Shown: positions 43,075 to 52,921, counted from the stretch's first letter. The stretch is 64,000 nt of DNA from Bacteroidota bacterium (GCA_016868855.1 VGFP01000001.1:434001-498000), one strand, 5' to 3'. Translations and numbers: made by a program. Notes: generated from the letters alone by a model not told the origin.

Positions 43075-45114
43075 TTAATTCACAAAATTCCAAAAAACAC
43101 CCAACCTGAATACCAATCCCGGGGTGGGATAAAGGGGAGCAGCAAAATTGTTCTGTTTGAACCCAAATCCATACTGGCTACTGGCTGTATTCAGGTTTTC
43201 AAGCCTGACAAAACCCGTAAAGCTTCTGATCCTGAAATTGTTATAAATATGAATATCTGGACGATTGTTGATCCTCTCGGCTGATTGATAAAAAAACTGA
43301 CCATTGAGCGGTGAATATCCATCTGCATAGTAAGCAGTGTGGTAACGAACCTCGATGCCTGTAGCCAGGATCAGGTTCCTGAAAGGATTTCCCTCATAGC
43401 CAATCCTGTTTCTCGTGAAAAATGATGGCAGATGGATGGGGGCATTGGAGGGTATGGATTGAATAAATACCTCCGTACTCCATTTGAAATTTCTGTAGAG
43501 CCTGATTTCCTTGGTCAATCCGCCTCTGAGCAGCTGAAAAACTGTATTGTATTGATCAACATCTGTAAAGTTTTTCAAATAAGTATAATTGGATATCAAA
43601 AAATAATTAAACTGAAGAAAAGCATTGATTTTTTTCAGGTACAATACTCCATATAGATTGGCAATATTTTCATCTGCCAGTGTTGTATTGTATTTCAGAG
43701 GAAAGGCAGTTGGATTTTTATATATGTATGAAGGGGTGCGATTGGCATTTTCAAATCCGATTTGCAAATTGCCAACATTAGAACCAAGTGATCGCTGAAG
43801 ATGGGCCTTCACAGCGTAATTTCCAATATCCCTGCCTGCAGTAATGAACTCACCATAAAGAAGCATGTCCCATTTCTTGTTGCGCGTCAAATTACGATAC
43901 TCTCCGTGCAATAGAATATTCGTGAAGGGATCATTGTATACTCCAGAGACGTTTCGGTATTGCAGTAAACTTATACCCGCTTTGAAAAACTGCAAGAGAT
44001 TGTTGGCATCTGGAAATTGTATGATGGAAAAATCATTTTTCAATGCAGTATTTTTCATTGAAAACCTGACAGTATCGGGCAGTTGTGTTATTCCATAATG
44101 AGTGCTGTAAAAAGTTGAAGCCCCAATGGGCTGCACATCAAGATATTCATAATTGTTGCTGGAGGATTCAATGGTATGCTCCAGTCGAAGTCTAGGTAAA
44201 TAATATCTGATCACTGTCGAATCTGTAACAGTCGAATCTTTTTTCCCAAAATCAAATTGATGGCGGTACAACAAATTCATGTTGGTATATCGATTGCCAG
44301 TCAGCAGATTCACTTTGAAAAAATTTCTGGAACTGTAAATCGATGGTGCCAAGTTGGTTGGGACATTGAATCGATCGTTGTAAGCGGGATTTTCGTTGAC
44401 CAAAAATGCGGGATCTCTGATTCCTCCATTTTCAGCTGATTGTAAAGTATTGGACAAAATAATCACATATGCATGATATCTTCTGTTTTTGGATGTATAA
44501 TCACTGTTGATACGGATGTTATTGTGACTAGAATTTTGTGAATTGAAGGTCCCGGGTGCCGTTATCAGTCTATACTGAGCAACTGCATTCCAATCTGGTG
44601 ATATATTTTGTGTGTGCAAGACACTGATTTGTTGTTCTGCTTTGCTGCCAACCAGGTAGCCCAACTCTGTATATGCCTTGGTAGTATTCATGAACCTCGA
44701 CTCCTGAACAGTAAATGCAAACGGATCCAATGCATGAAATCCTCCGTCCCAACCAATACCTCTCATGGGATTGAACAAGAGTGAACGTGTCGGATTTCCA
44801 TTGTAACCAATGTTGGCCAACCAGGGTTTGAGTGGAACCCGCTTGTAAAAATCACTGATGCTGGAATCAAAAGTCAGGTATTTGGCAGTATCTAAATATT
44901 TGTACTGCACGTTGACAGAGTCAGCGGCAAAATTTCTTTTTTCAAAACTGAGTGAATCACTTCCACCACTGGAAGCTGGTCGCATGCCCCCACCCGACCC
45001 GCCCATGTTCTGCATCCTGCGCATCATACCTGGCATCTGGGCCTGTAAATCTTCCTGAAGCATGAGCAACAGAAAAAGCATAGAGAGCCTGAAAAAATTA
45101 TTGAGTAGCCGCAT
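43075..45114 (-). CDS. Bacteroidetes putative porin
   Basis: An outer-membrane barrel protein of 679 residues from the putative-porin family of Bacteroidota. Signal peptide (NNFFRLSMLFLLLMLQEDLQAQ) is followed by a low-complexity Met/Gly stretch (MPGMMRRMQNMGGSGGG) and then by a long chain of alternating strands, with IGYNGNPTRSLLFNPMRG and DPFAFTVQESRF as family landmarks and the terminal aromatic strand VFRLGVFWNFVN. The frame allows TTG 45132 and ATG 45129, both at the punA stop, but a TACATTTG element covers that stop, so ATG 45114 is preferred. No transported substrate can be assigned. Confidence 0.88.
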   Translation of the reverse strand: MRLLNNFFRLSMLFLLLMLQEDLQAQMPGMMRRMQNMGGSGGGMRPASSGGSDSLSFEKRNFAADSVNVQYKYLDTAKYLTFDSSISDFYKRVPLKPWLANIGYNGNPTRSLLFNPMRGIGWDGGFHALDPFAFTVQESRFMNTTKAYTELGYLVGSKAEQQISVLHTQNISPDWNAVAQYRLITAPGTFNSQNSSHNNIRINSDYTSKNRRYHAYVIILSNTLQSAENGGIRDPAFLVNENPAYNDRFNVPTNLAPSIYSSRNFFKVNLLTGNRYTNMNLLYRHQFDFGKKDSTVTDSTVIRYYLPRLRLEHTIESSSNNYEYLDVQPIGASTFYSTHYGITQLPDTVRFSMKNTALKNDFSIIQFPDANNLLQFFKAGISLLQYRNVSGVYNDPFTNILLHGEYRNLTRNKKWDMLLYGEFITAGRDIGNYAVKAHLQRSLGSNVGNLQIGFENANRTPSYIYKNPTAFPLKYNTTLADENIANLYGVLYLKKINAFLQFNYFLISNYTYLKNFTDVDQYNTVFQLLRGGLTKEIRLYRNFKWSTEVFIQSIPSNAPIHLPSFFTRNRIGYEGNPFRNLILATGIEVRYHTAYYADGYSPLNGQFFYQSAERINNRPDIHIYNNFRIRSFTGFVRLENLNTASSQYGFGFKQNNFAAPLYPTPGLVFRLGVFWNFVN

Positions 45115-45128
45115 GTAAACTTGGTGCA

Positions 45129-45965
45129 TCAAATGTATGAAGCATGCTCGAATGATTGTATCATAGAAGTTAAAACTGCCGTTAATTTAGGGGCAGCAGC
45201 ATTGGCAGCATCCAGTACATCCTTGTGTGAAATGATATTATCCTCTTCACGCACCCCTATGTCTGTAATCACACTGATGGCAAAAACCTGCATGCCTGCA
45301 TGCACTGCTGTGATGACTTCCTGTACGGTACTCATTCCAACTGCATCAGCACCAAGATGATGTATCAATTTATATTCTGCCCTTGTTTCGAACGATGGTC
45401 CGGTTACTCCAAAATAAACCCCCTCTTTCAATTCAAATCCATGTTGCTTTGCAATGTTGTGCGCCTTTGCAATCAGCTTTTTTGAGTAAGGTTCACTCAT
45501 ATCTGGAAACCTTGTTCCAAGTGATTCAATATTTTTTCCAATCAAGGGATTTACAATCGCAAAACTGATATGGTCTTTGATCACCATCAAGTCGCCCACC
45601 TTGAAGCTGGTGTTGGTTCCACCCGCAGCATTGGTAATCATTAAATTTTTTATTCCCATTTTTTGCAATACACGTATGGGAAATACTACTTCCTCTGTAC
45701 TGTATCCTTCATAATAATGAAATCTTCCTGAGAGGGTTATGATTGTCTTCCCCCCTATGGATCCTATCAAGATTTTTCCGCTATGCCCTTCAACAGTGGA
45801 TACCGGAAAATGAGGAATATCCGCGTAATCAATTTCCTGATCAATCTTCATTTCTTCCGTAAAACCACCCAAACCACTTCCTAGTATCACCCCGATCAAA
45901 GGCTGATTTGAACAGGTTGATTGTATATATGCTGCTGCCTCACCGATCCTTTTCAATAAATCCAT
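45129..45965 (-). CDS. punA: Purine nucleoside phosphorylase I
   Basis: Splits inosine and guanosine (family I, trimeric type) to base and ribose 1-phosphate. The 278-residue enzyme has the phosphate loop GVILGSGLGG, HFPVSTVEGHSGK, LSGRFHYYEGYS, the ITNAAGGTN substrate motif and VGMSTVQEVITAVHAGM with the conserved Met. It starts 16 bases after the NIPSNAP gene on the same strand. The last codons overlap the -7 element of the porin gene. Confidence 0.94.
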   Translation of the reverse strand: MDLLKRIGEAAAYIQSTCSNQPLIGVILGSGLGGFTEEMKIDQEIDYADIPHFPVSTVEGHSGKILIGSIGGKTIITLSGRFHYYEGYSTEEVVFPIRVLQKMGIKNLMITNAAGGTNTSFKVGDLMVIKDHISFAIVNPLIGKNIESLGTRFPDMSEPYSKKLIAKAHNIAKQHGFELKEGVYFGVTGPSFETRAEYKLIHHLGADAVGMSTVQEVITAVHAGMQVFAISVITDIGVREEDNIISHKDVLDAANAAAPKLTAVLTSMIQSFEHASYI

Positions 45966-45981
45966 TGTTCGTCTTGTTGAA

Positions 45982-46755
45982 TTAATAATCTGAATATGGG
46001 CGCGCTTTTAAAAAGAGCGTCACGTTTTTACTCACTGTTTTTTCATATTCCTTTCTGGAGGAAAGTTCTTTCCATTGTGGATCATTAGAGAAAGTCTTCC
46101 AATGGGCATCTCTGTCTTCCTTGTTTTCAAAACTGGTCATGTACATCAGGTTGGGCATGGTTGGGCCGCTGATAACTTCTCCATAGAAAACAGCATTGAA
46201 ATTGAGACGAGCAAAAAGATCAATCTCTCCTCCTTCGTTGAACATCTCTACTTTCTTCCTGTATCGCTTTTCAGTTGGACCCTCATAACTTCTTAATTCA
46301 TATACCTTGTCCTCGTATGAACTTTTCAATTTGGGGAGCGTAAGGGTTGGCGAGAACCTGAATCCCTCTATGATATAAGTAACGATCCTGTCATATGGAA
46401 CTGCTGAAGGATCTGCATCGAGATAGGCTGCGCCTTTCTGAGCAACTTCAGGATCACTGAACAATGCATTGTTGATGGCAGGAATTTCGTCTATGCGCTT
46501 GTACGGAATCAATACATATAACTTTTTAATGATCGACGTATCATTGGCCCTGCCGGTGAAAGCTCCAATATGTTTAATTCCTTTGCGGTGCGTGTATGGT
46601 ATAAAGGCATCCGCTAAATACTGATCAATGACTGCCTCTTGTTGCTTGGTTTTATACTCATATACTTTTAATTCATAAAAATGCTTTCCCTTTTTTTGTT
46701 GACCGATGACTGACAAAGATGTCAGCATCACTGCAAACAGAATGCTTATTCTCAT
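45982..46755 (-). CDS. NIPSNAP-family exported protein
   Basis: A 257-residue protein with signal peptide (ISILFAVMLTSLSVIGQ) and two NIPSNAP (ferredoxin-like) domains: FYELKVYEYKTKQQE ... IGAFTGRAN and VYELRSYEGPTEKRY ... NLMYMTSFENKEDRDAHW. The family is widespread with no settled function. TAACTTTG at 46779-46772 is an exact -7 element upstream. It is probably co-transcribed with punA. Confidence 0.9.
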   Translation of the reverse strand: MRISILFAVMLTSLSVIGQQKKGKHFYELKVYEYKTKQQEAVIDQYLADAFIPYTHRKGIKHIGAFTGRANDTSIIKKLYVLIPYKRIDEIPAINNALFSDPEVAQKGAAYLDADPSAVPYDRIVTYIIEGFRFSPTLTLPKLKSSYEDKVYELRSYEGPTEKRYRKKVEMFNEGGEIDLFARLNFNAVFYGEVISGPTMPNLMYMTSFENKEDRDAHWKTFSNDPQWKELSSRKEYEKTVSKNVTLFLKARPYSDY

Positions 46756-46771
46756 ATTGACTGATTTGGGT

Positions 46772-46820
46772 CAAAGTTATTGATTCTTTACTGAGTTGCC
46801 TATCACTTACAGTATCTTTG
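46772..46820. promoter_or_regulatory. Divergent promoters of the NIPSNAP gene and the ABC-F gene
   Basis: Minus strand TAACTTTG at 46779-46772 serves the NIPSNAP gene; plus strand TATCTTTG at 46813-46820 is only 4 bases before the ABC-F ATG at 46825, so that mRNA should be leaderless or nearly so. Confidence 0.6.
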
Positions 46821-46824
46821 CGCC

Positions 46825-48696
46825 ATGCATTTTGTAAGTGTAGAAAAGATCGGGAAAGCATATGGCATCAAACCACTTTTTAGAGGCATCAGTTTTCACA
46901 TCAATGAAGGCAACAATATTGCCCTGATTGCCAGAAATGGTTCAGGAAAATCTACGCTGCTGAATATACTCGCCGGTAAAGAAACAGCGGATGAGGGGAC
47001 GGTATGGATTCACAAGGACGTGAAAGTGGTCCTTTTTGAACAGGACCCAAGCTTTGATGAGCAATCCAGCGTATTGGACAATATATTTTCCCATGAACAT
47101 CCTGTACTGGATGCCATCAAACAATATGAGGCAGCAGAAGATGCCAACGATGCAGAGTTGATCACGAAGGCCATTGTAGAAATGGATGAGAAGAATGCGT
47201 GGGATTTCGATGCCAAGGTGAAGCAAATACTGAGCAAGCTGAACATTCATCAACTTGAACAAAAAATCAAATTTTTAAGTGGTGGCCAAAGAAAAAGAAT
47301 CGCATTGGCCAAAACCCTTATAGATATTGGATTTGAACATCAGCACTGTCTGTTGATCATGGATGAACCAACCAATCACCTGGATGTTGAAATGGTGGAA
47401 TGGTTGGAAAACTACCTTGACAAAGAAAATGTAACACTGCTGTTGGTAACACACGACAGGTATTTCCTGGACAATGTTTGCAATGAGATTTGGGAACTGG
47501 ACAATGAGAAAATATATACATATAAGGGCGACTATGAAAATTATATAGAGAAAAAAGCTGCAAGAATCAAAAGTGAAATTTCTACAATAGATAAGGCAAG
47601 AAATACGTTCAGAAAGGAACTGGAGTGGATTAGAAAACAGCCAAAAGCCAGAACCACCAAATCAAAAAGCAGGCAAGATGCTTTTTATGAAATTGAAAAA
47701 GTAGCCAAACAAAAAATAGAAGACAAGCGAGTTGAACTCCAGATGAAAATGAATCGCCTTGGAGGGAAAGTAGTCGAGATGAAAAAAGTATACAAGAGCT
47801 TTGGTGAGAAAAAAATATTGAGCGGATTTGACTATACTTTCAAAAAAGGAGAAAGGGTCGGCATCATCGGTAAAAACGGTGCGGGGAAATCCACATTTGT
47901 CAATATACTTCAGGGAATAGAAGAGGCCGACAGCGGAAAAATCAATATTGGCGAGACGGTCGTATTCGGCTATTATTCACAGCAGGGACTCATCCTCAAA
48001 CAAGACATGCGGGTGATTGAATACGTTAAAACAATTGCTGAAAGTTTTCCATTAACCAAAGGCGGGTCTCTGAGCGCAGCACAATTTCTGGAACTATTTT
48101 TATTCAGTCCCAATCAACAATACAGCTTCATCAGTCACTTGAGCGGCGGGGAAAAAAGAAGACTCCAATTACTCACCATCCTGTTTAAAAATCCGAATTT
48201 CCTGATCCTGGATGAACCTACAAACGACCTCGAATTACCTACCCTGACTGTACTTGAAAACTTTTTATTTGAATTTCCAGGCTGTCTGCTGGTGATCAGC
48301 CACGACCGGTATTTCATGGACAGAATTGTTGACCATCTATTTGTGTTTGAAGGTGAAGGAATCATCCATGACTTTCCGGGAAATTATGCCACCTATAGAG
48401 TTGAGAAAGATTGGATCGAAAACAAAAGTGTCACTCCCGTCATCCCATCTAAGCAACAGGCAGCAGAGTCAACTCATTCTAAAAAGAAAGCCGGCTTCAA
48501 CGAGAAAAGGGAGTTTGATCTTCTGACCAAAGAGTTGGAGAAAATGAACAAAGAAAAAGAGCAACTTGCTGTTCAATTGTATGCTGGAAATTTAGAATAC
48601 CAACAATTACAGGAAATCTCAGAACGATTCAAACATGTATCCGAACAAATCAATGAAAAGGAAATGAGGTGGCTTGAATTAAGTGAGCTTCTTTAA
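46825..48696 (+). CDS. ABC-F family ATPase, Uup-like
   Basis: A 623-residue soluble twin-ATPase. Walker A motifs ARNGSGKST and GKNGAGKST, signatures LSGGQRKR and LSGGEKRR, and Walker B LLIMDEPTNHLD and LILDEPTNDLE are complete. A linker with basic QPKARTTKSKSRQ lies between the domains, and the final 80 residues form a coiled coil (LTKELEKMNKEKEQ) as in Uup. ABC-F proteins act on ribosomes or branched DNA structures and lack membrane domains. It is convergent with sua5, with a 4-base overlap at the stop codons. Confidence 0.93.
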   Translation: MHFVSVEKIGKAYGIKPLFRGISFHINEGNNIALIARNGSGKSTLLNILAGKETADEGTVWIHKDVKVVLFEQDPSFDEQSSVLDNIFSHEHPVLDAIKQYEAAEDANDAELITKAIVEMDEKNAWDFDAKVKQILSKLNIHQLEQKIKFLSGGQRKRIALAKTLIDIGFEHQHCLLIMDEPTNHLDVEMVEWLENYLDKENVTLLLVTHDRYFLDNVCNEIWELDNEKIYTYKGDYENYIEKKAARIKSEISTIDKARNTFRKELEWIRKQPKARTTKSKSRQDAFYEIEKVAKQKIEDKRVELQMKMNRLGGKVVEMKKVYKSFGEKKILSGFDYTFKKGERVGIIGKNGAGKSTFVNILQGIEEADSGKINIGETVVFGYYSQQGLILKQDMRVIEYVKTIAESFPLTKGGSLSAAQFLELFLFSPNQQYSFISHLSGGEKRRLQLLTILFKNPNFLILDEPTNDLELPTLTVLENFLFEFPGCLLVISHDRYFMDRIVDHLFVFEGEGIIHDFPGNYATYRVEKDWIENKSVTPVIPSKQQAAESTHSKKKAGFNEKREFDLLTKELEKMNKEKEQLAVQLYAGNLEYQQLQEISERFKHVSEQINEKEMRWLELSELL

Positions 48697-49646
48697 AATG
48701 ATGCTCTCATCAATCGATCATTGATTGCTTTTCCAATGCCCTCATTTGGTACAAGTTCAGCAAGGATAGTTTCGATATTCATTTCATCCATCTCACGCAT
48801 AACACTGAACAGCCTGGACGCTGCCTCTGCCATGTCCCCTTTGCTGGATAAAATCATCTGTGGATGATTGGTATTGTATGAACGCTGAAAAGAGATGATA
48901 CCGATTTTATTATCCCCATATTGCTTCAACAATTGCTCAACATCTCCAACAATCAACTTTTTTCGAGTGGAATAATGGCTCTTTAATTGCCCTGGTGTAT
49001 CAGGAGCATCATGTGTAATGGACAGCTTGACCGACTTACCCAATACATCTTCTATCGCCTCAATAGAGAGTCCGCCCAAACGATGCACAACAACTTCGCC
49101 GTCTTTGAATCCAACAATGGTTGATTCCAATCCAACTGTTGCATTTCCTCCATCCAATATATAAGGTATTTTGCCATGGAGACCATCAAGCACATGTTGT
49201 GCTGTAACCGGACTCACATAGCCGGAGGGATTGGCACTTGGAGCAGCAAGCGGAAAATTCAATTGGGCAAGCAATGCAAGTGTGAGAGGATGTTGAGGAA
49301 TCCTCACGGCAACATATTTACTGCCTGCGGTAGTGATATCCGGAATGATTGATTTTTTTTTCAGAAGGTATGTGAGAGGCCCAGGTGAAAAGGCTTGTAT
49401 CAATCTAATGCAGTCCGTTGGAATCTCCTCAACGCAAGATTTCAACTGTTCAATATCTGCCACATGAATAATCAAAGGATTGAACTGTGGACGGTTTTTT
49501 GCTTCATAAATCTTTGCAACGGCATGCACATCCAATGCATTAGCGGCAAGTCCGTACACTGTCTCAGTTGGTATTGCAACCAACTCGCCTTGCTCCAGCA
49601 AATGTCTTGCCTTCTGCAAATCTTTTCCAATCTCAGTTGTAAACAT
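48693..49646 (-). CDS. L-threonylcarbamoyladenylate synthase (Sua5/YwlC type)
   Basis: Makes the threonylcarbamoyl-AMP used for t6A37 on tRNA. The YrdC domain has the KxR(SxN) substrate residues: IPTETVYGLAANA, YEAKNRPQFNPLIIHV, SPGPLTYLL, FPLAAPSANPSGYVSP and STIVGF. A C-terminal Sua5 extension (PGQLKSHYSTRKKLIVG to the end) marks the long form. ATG 49646 is chosen: the longer frame to 49676 would be encoded by the hairpin of the preceding terminator. 317 residues. Its product feeds MtaB (6692-7957). Confidence 0.93.
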   Translation of the reverse strand: MFTTEIGKDLQKARHLLEQGELVAIPTETVYGLAANALDVHAVAKIYEAKNRPQFNPLIIHVADIEQLKSCVEEIPTDCIRLIQAFSPGPLTYLLKKKSIIPDITTAGSKYVAVRIPQHPLTLALLAQLNFPLAAPSANPSGYVSPVTAQHVLDGLHGKIPYILDGGNATVGLESTIVGFKDGEVVVHRLGGLSIEAIEDVLGKSVKLSITHDAPDTPGQLKSHYSTRKKLIVGDVEQLLKQYGDNKIGIISFQRSYNTNHPQMILSSKGDMAEAASRLFSVMREMDEMNIETILAELVPNEGIGKAINDRLMRASF

Positions 49647-49681
49647 AAAAAAGCCGCAACAACTGTTGCGGCACAAAGTTA
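49647..49681 (-). terminator. clpC terminator overlapping the sua5 promoter
   Basis: On the minus strand an 8-bp stem GCCGCAAC/GTTGCGGC with a 4-base loop and a T6 run ends one base before the sua5 ATG. Just upstream, TAACTTTG (49681-49674) is an exact -7 element whose start site would fall inside the first arm of the hairpin. Confidence 0.75.
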
Positions 49682-49697
49682 TTTGATTGTAGCAGAA

Positions 49698-52232
49698 CTA
49701 AACCTTTGATTTTTCTTTCTTCTCAGGCAACTGCTTGATGTTAAAGACAATCTTTTGGTTCTCTTTATCAAGATCAGCTATCATCACATCACCCTCTTTG
49801 ATGTTCATATTGAGGATCTCCTCTGCAAGGGGATCTTCCAAATATTTTTGGATGGCCCTGTGCAGTGGTCTGGCTCCGAATTGCTGATCGTATCCTTTTT
49901 CTGCTATAAAATCCTTTGCATCACCTGTCAATTCAAGTGTAAATCCAAGTGTATTCAATCGCTTGAGCACACCCTTCATTAAAATATCAATGATCTGGAA
50001 GATATGTTCTTTTTCAAGTGTGTTGAAGATGATGACATCATCTACTCTGTTGAGAAATTCTGGAGAGAAGGTACGCTTCAGTGCCTTTTCAATGACAGCT
50101 TTATTGGCCTCTTCTGCATTGGCCTGACGTGCAGATGTTGCAAAACCAACACCATCACCAAAGTCTTTTAACTGACGAACACCAATATTGGACGTCATGA
50201 TGATCAGTGTATTCTTGAAATCGACTTTGCGTCCGAGTCCATCTGTCAATTGTCCATCATCCAATACCTGCAGCAAAATATTGTAAATATCAGGATGAGC
50301 TTTTTCTATCTCGTCCAGCAAAATAACCGAATAAGGCTTTCTCCTTACACGTTCTGTAAGCTGACCACCCTCTTCGTAACCTACATAACCGGGAGGAGCA
50401 CCGATCAGTCTGCTGACTGTAAACTTCTCCATGTATTCACTCATATCTATGCGGATCAATGCATCTTCAGAGTCAAACATATTTCTGGATAGTGCTCTTG
50501 CGAGCTCAGTCTTTCCTACACCAGTTGGACCGAGAAATATGAAAGTCCCGATTGGCTTTTTGGGATCCTTCAATCCAACACGGTTGCGTTGAATGGCTTT
50601 CACCACCTTGGAGATGGCGTCATCTTGTCCAACAACCATGCCTTTCATATCGACCGACATATTCCTCAATTTCTCTGTCTCCGCTTGCACCATGCGTTTC
50701 ACCGGAATACCGGTCATCATGCTCACTACCTCTGCAATATCTTCTTCAGAAATCGGATAATGTTTGTTTTTGGATTCTTCTTCCCATGAGTTCTTGGTGG
50801 ATTCCAACTCCTCTTGAAGTTTCTTCTCTCTGTCTCTCAAACTTGCAGCTTCTTCAAAGCGCTGGCTTTTGACGACTTTATTTTTCTCGAGCTTGATATC
50901 TTCAATTTTCTTTTCAAGTTCAATGATGTCATCGGGCACGTTGATATTTTTCAAATGCACCCTGGCACCAACTTCATCCAATACATCGATGGCTTTGTCT
51001 GGCAGCAAACGATCGGTCATGTAGCGATCACTCAACTTTACGCAAGCCTGAATGGCATCGTCAGAATAATCAACACTGTGGTAATCTTCGTAACGCGATT
51101 TGATATTATTGAGTATTTGGATGGTCTCGTCAACAGAAGGTGGTTCAACAATTACTTTTTGAAACCTCCTGTCCAGTGCACCGTCTTTTTCAATGTGCAT
51201 GCGGTATTCATCCAATGTAGAAGCTCCAATGCATTGAAGTTCTCCTCTTGAAAGCGCGGGTTTGAAAATATTGGAAGCATCAAGAGATCCACTTGCGCCC
51301 CCAGCGCCTACGATGGTATGGATCTCATCTATAAAGAGGATGACATCACGATTTTTTTCCAACTCGGTCATGATCGCTTTCATTCGCTCCTCAAACTGTC
51401 CACGGTACTTTGTGCCTGCAACGAGTGCAGCTAGATCCAGTGAAACAACGCGTTTATCAAATAACACACGTGAAACTTTTCTCTGAACAATGCGCAATGC
51501 GAGTCCCTCTACAATCGCCGTTTTACCCACACCGGGCTCTCCGATCAAAATAGGATTGTTCTTTTTTCTTCTGGAAAGAATCTGCGAGACTCTTTCGATT
51601 TCATTTTCTCTCCCAACGATTGGGTCCAATGAACCAGACTCGGCAAGCTTGGTGATATCCCTGCCGAAATTGTCCAATACTGGAGTCTTGCTTTTGGAAC
51701 CTGCAGCAGCAGGACGCGCTTTTGCCTGTGCACCTTTTCTTTCTTCATCAAATTCCTCTTCAGGCTCTTCAGAAAATTCACTTTTTACATCGTTGTTTCT
51801 GACAACACCCAGTTCATTTCTGAACATGTCATAGTCAACATCAAATTGATTCAGTATTTGTGTAGCGATGTTCTCTTTGTTCTTGAGAATGGAGAGCAGA
51901 AGATGTTCAGTCTCAACCATCGCACTCTTCAGTGCTTTGGCCTCTAATACAGTTACACGTATTACTTTTTCTGCCTGACGGGTGAGTGGCAAACTGTTGA
52001 TATTTTGGATATTCTTGCCTGACTTGTCCTTTACCGCCATTTCAACTTCTTTCCTCAATTCATAGAGATCGACATTTAAGTTTTGCAGTACTTTCAATGC
52101 AGTATTTTCTCCTTCACGAATGACGCCTAACAACAGATGCTCTGTTCCGATAAAATCATTTCCCAACCTCAACGCTTCTTCTCTGCTGTAGGAAATGATT
52201 TCCTTTACCTGTGCTGAAAAATTGTTATCCAT
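49698..52232 (-). CDS. clpC: ATP-dependent Clp protease ATPase subunit ClpC
   Basis: Class I AAA+ unfoldase that works with ClpP. The 844-residue protein has two Clp-N repeats ([20 protein letters not shown] and [16 protein letters not shown]), Walker A GEPGVGKT and GPTGVGKT, an UVR motif ([20 protein letters not shown]) between the two ATPase domains that defines ClpC, arginine fingers, and a C-terminal IGF-type loop region consistent with ClpP binding. It is likely the partner of ClpS (14123-14413). No CtsR-type repressor operon surrounds it. Confidence 0.95.
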   Translation of the reverse strand: MDNNFSAQVKEIISYSREEALRLGNDFIGTEHLLLGVIREGENTALKVLQNLNVDLYELRKEVEMAVKDKSGKNIQNINSLPLTRQAEKVIRVTVLEAKALKSAMVETEHLLLSILKNKENIATQILNQFDVDYDMFRNELGVVRNNDVKSEFSEEPEEEFDEERKGAQAKARPAAAGSKSKTPVLDNFGRDITKLAESGSLDPIVGRENEIERVSQILSRRKKNNPILIGEPGVGKTAIVEGLALRIVQRKVSRVLFDKRVVSLDLAALVAGTKYRGQFEERMKAIMTELEKNRDVILFIDEIHTIVGAGGASGSLDASNIFKPALSRGELQCIGASTLDEYRMHIEKDGALDRRFQKVIVEPPSVDETIQILNNIKSRYEDYHSVDYSDDAIQACVKLSDRYMTDRLLPDKAIDVLDEVGARVHLKNINVPDDIIELEKKIEDIKLEKNKVVKSQRFEEAASLRDREKKLQEELESTKNSWEEESKNKHYPISEEDIAEVVSMMTGIPVKRMVQAETEKLRNMSVDMKGMVVGQDDAISKVVKAIQRNRVGLKDPKKPIGTFIFLGPTGVGKTELARALSRNMFDSEDALIRIDMSEYMEKFTVSRLIGAPPGYVGYEEGGQLTERVRRKPYSVILLDEIEKAHPDIYNILLQVLDDGQLTDGLGRKVDFKNTLIIMTSNIGVRQLKDFGDGVGFATSARQANAEEANKAVIEKALKRTFSPEFLNRVDDVIIFNTLEKEHIFQIIDILMKGVLKRLNTLGFTLELTGDAKDFIAEKGYDQQFGARPLHRAIQKYLEDPLAEEILNMNIKEGDVMIADLDKENQKIVFNIKQLPEKKEKSKV

Positions 52233-52345
52233 AAATTTTGTTTGTTAGTCCCTTACAATAATACCGAATAATTCCCAAATTCTGCCGACTCCAATTCCTG
52301 TAGAATCGCATATTTGTCAACATTAACCGAACTTAAACAAATCGG

Positions 52346-52353
52346 TATCTTTG
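52346..52353 (+). promoter_or_regulatory. -7 element before the STAS gene
   Basis: TATCTTTG, an exact TAnnTTTG, 30 bases before ATG 52384. Confidence 0.55.
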
Positions 52354-52383
52354 TTGCTTCAAACACATGCAAAAGGGTACTGA

Positions 52384-52758
52384 ATGAAAGTCAAAATTGA
52401 TACCAAAGAAGTATTTAATGTCATAACCATTGAAGAGAAAGTTTTCACTGCAATTATGGCAGCAGAACTTATCAAAGCAATTGAAGACATTCAACAGCAA
52501 GAATGTTTAAATATCATTTTAAATTTTCAACATGTTCAAGAAGTTGAAACTGCATTGTTGACCGTATTGGAAGATATACAACAATTACAAAAAGGCATCG
52601 GTAAATCCTTCGTGGTATGCTCAATGTCGGGCGAAATACAACAAAAACTAGGAGTAGACAAAGAATATGAAAAATTTCATCTCCCCCCTACTGAGTCGGA
52701 AGCCTGGGACATCGTTCAAATGGAGGAAATCGAAAGAGAGCTGGGATTAGATATTTAG
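52384..52758 (+). CDS. STAS-domain protein (anti-sigma-factor antagonist-like)
   Basis: A 124-residue acidic cytosolic protein with the STAS fold order: VFNVITIEEKVFTAIMAAELIKAIED, LNIILNFQHVQEVETALLTVLEDI and KSFVVCSMSGEIQQKLGV. In the usual place of the phosphorylatable DSS motif it reads VETALL, with a Thr. No kinase (RsbW-like) or sigma factor is near. It may act in a partner-switching system elsewhere or have lost phosphorylation. Confidence 0.75.
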   Translation: MKVKIDTKEVFNVITIEEKVFTAIMAAELIKAIEDIQQQECLNIILNFQHVQEVETALLTVLEDIQQLQKGIGKSFVVCSMSGEIQQKLGVDKEYEKFHLPPTESEAWDIVQMEEIERELGLDI

Positions 52759-52790
52759 CTTTTTGATTTTACGATTTGAAAGGAAATATT

Positions 52791-52798
52791 TACATTTG
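52791..52798 (+). promoter_or_regulatory. -7 element before tRNA-Asp
   Basis: TACATTTG, 13 bases before the tRNA 5' end; the upstream TTTTG at 52761-52765 is a possible -33 element with long spacing. Confidence 0.55.
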
Positions 52799-52811
52799 CA
52801 GCCCATTGAAT

Positions 52812-52885
52812 GGATCGGTAGTTCAGTTGGTTAGAATGCCGCCCTGTCACGGCGGAGGTCGCGGGTTCGAGTCCCGTCCGGTCCG
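52812..52885 (+). tRNA. tRNA-Asp(GTC)
   Basis: Cloverleaf: acceptor GGATCGG with CCGGTCC (one G-T) and discriminator G, D arm GTTC...GAAT region, anticodon arm CCGCC-CTGTCAC-GGCGG with GTC, T arm GCGGG-TTCGAGT-CCCGT. CCA is not encoded. Confidence 0.95.
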
Positions 52886-52887
52886 CA

Positions 52888-52921
52888 GAAGGTTCACAAG
52901 ATTAATTGTGAGCCTTTTTTG
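52888..52921 (+). terminator. Terminator after tRNA-Asp
   Basis: Hairpin AAGGTTCACAA with TTGTGAGCCTT (one G-T pair) around a 6-base loop, followed by a T-run. It overlaps the last codons of the convergent CPBP gene. Confidence 0.75.
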
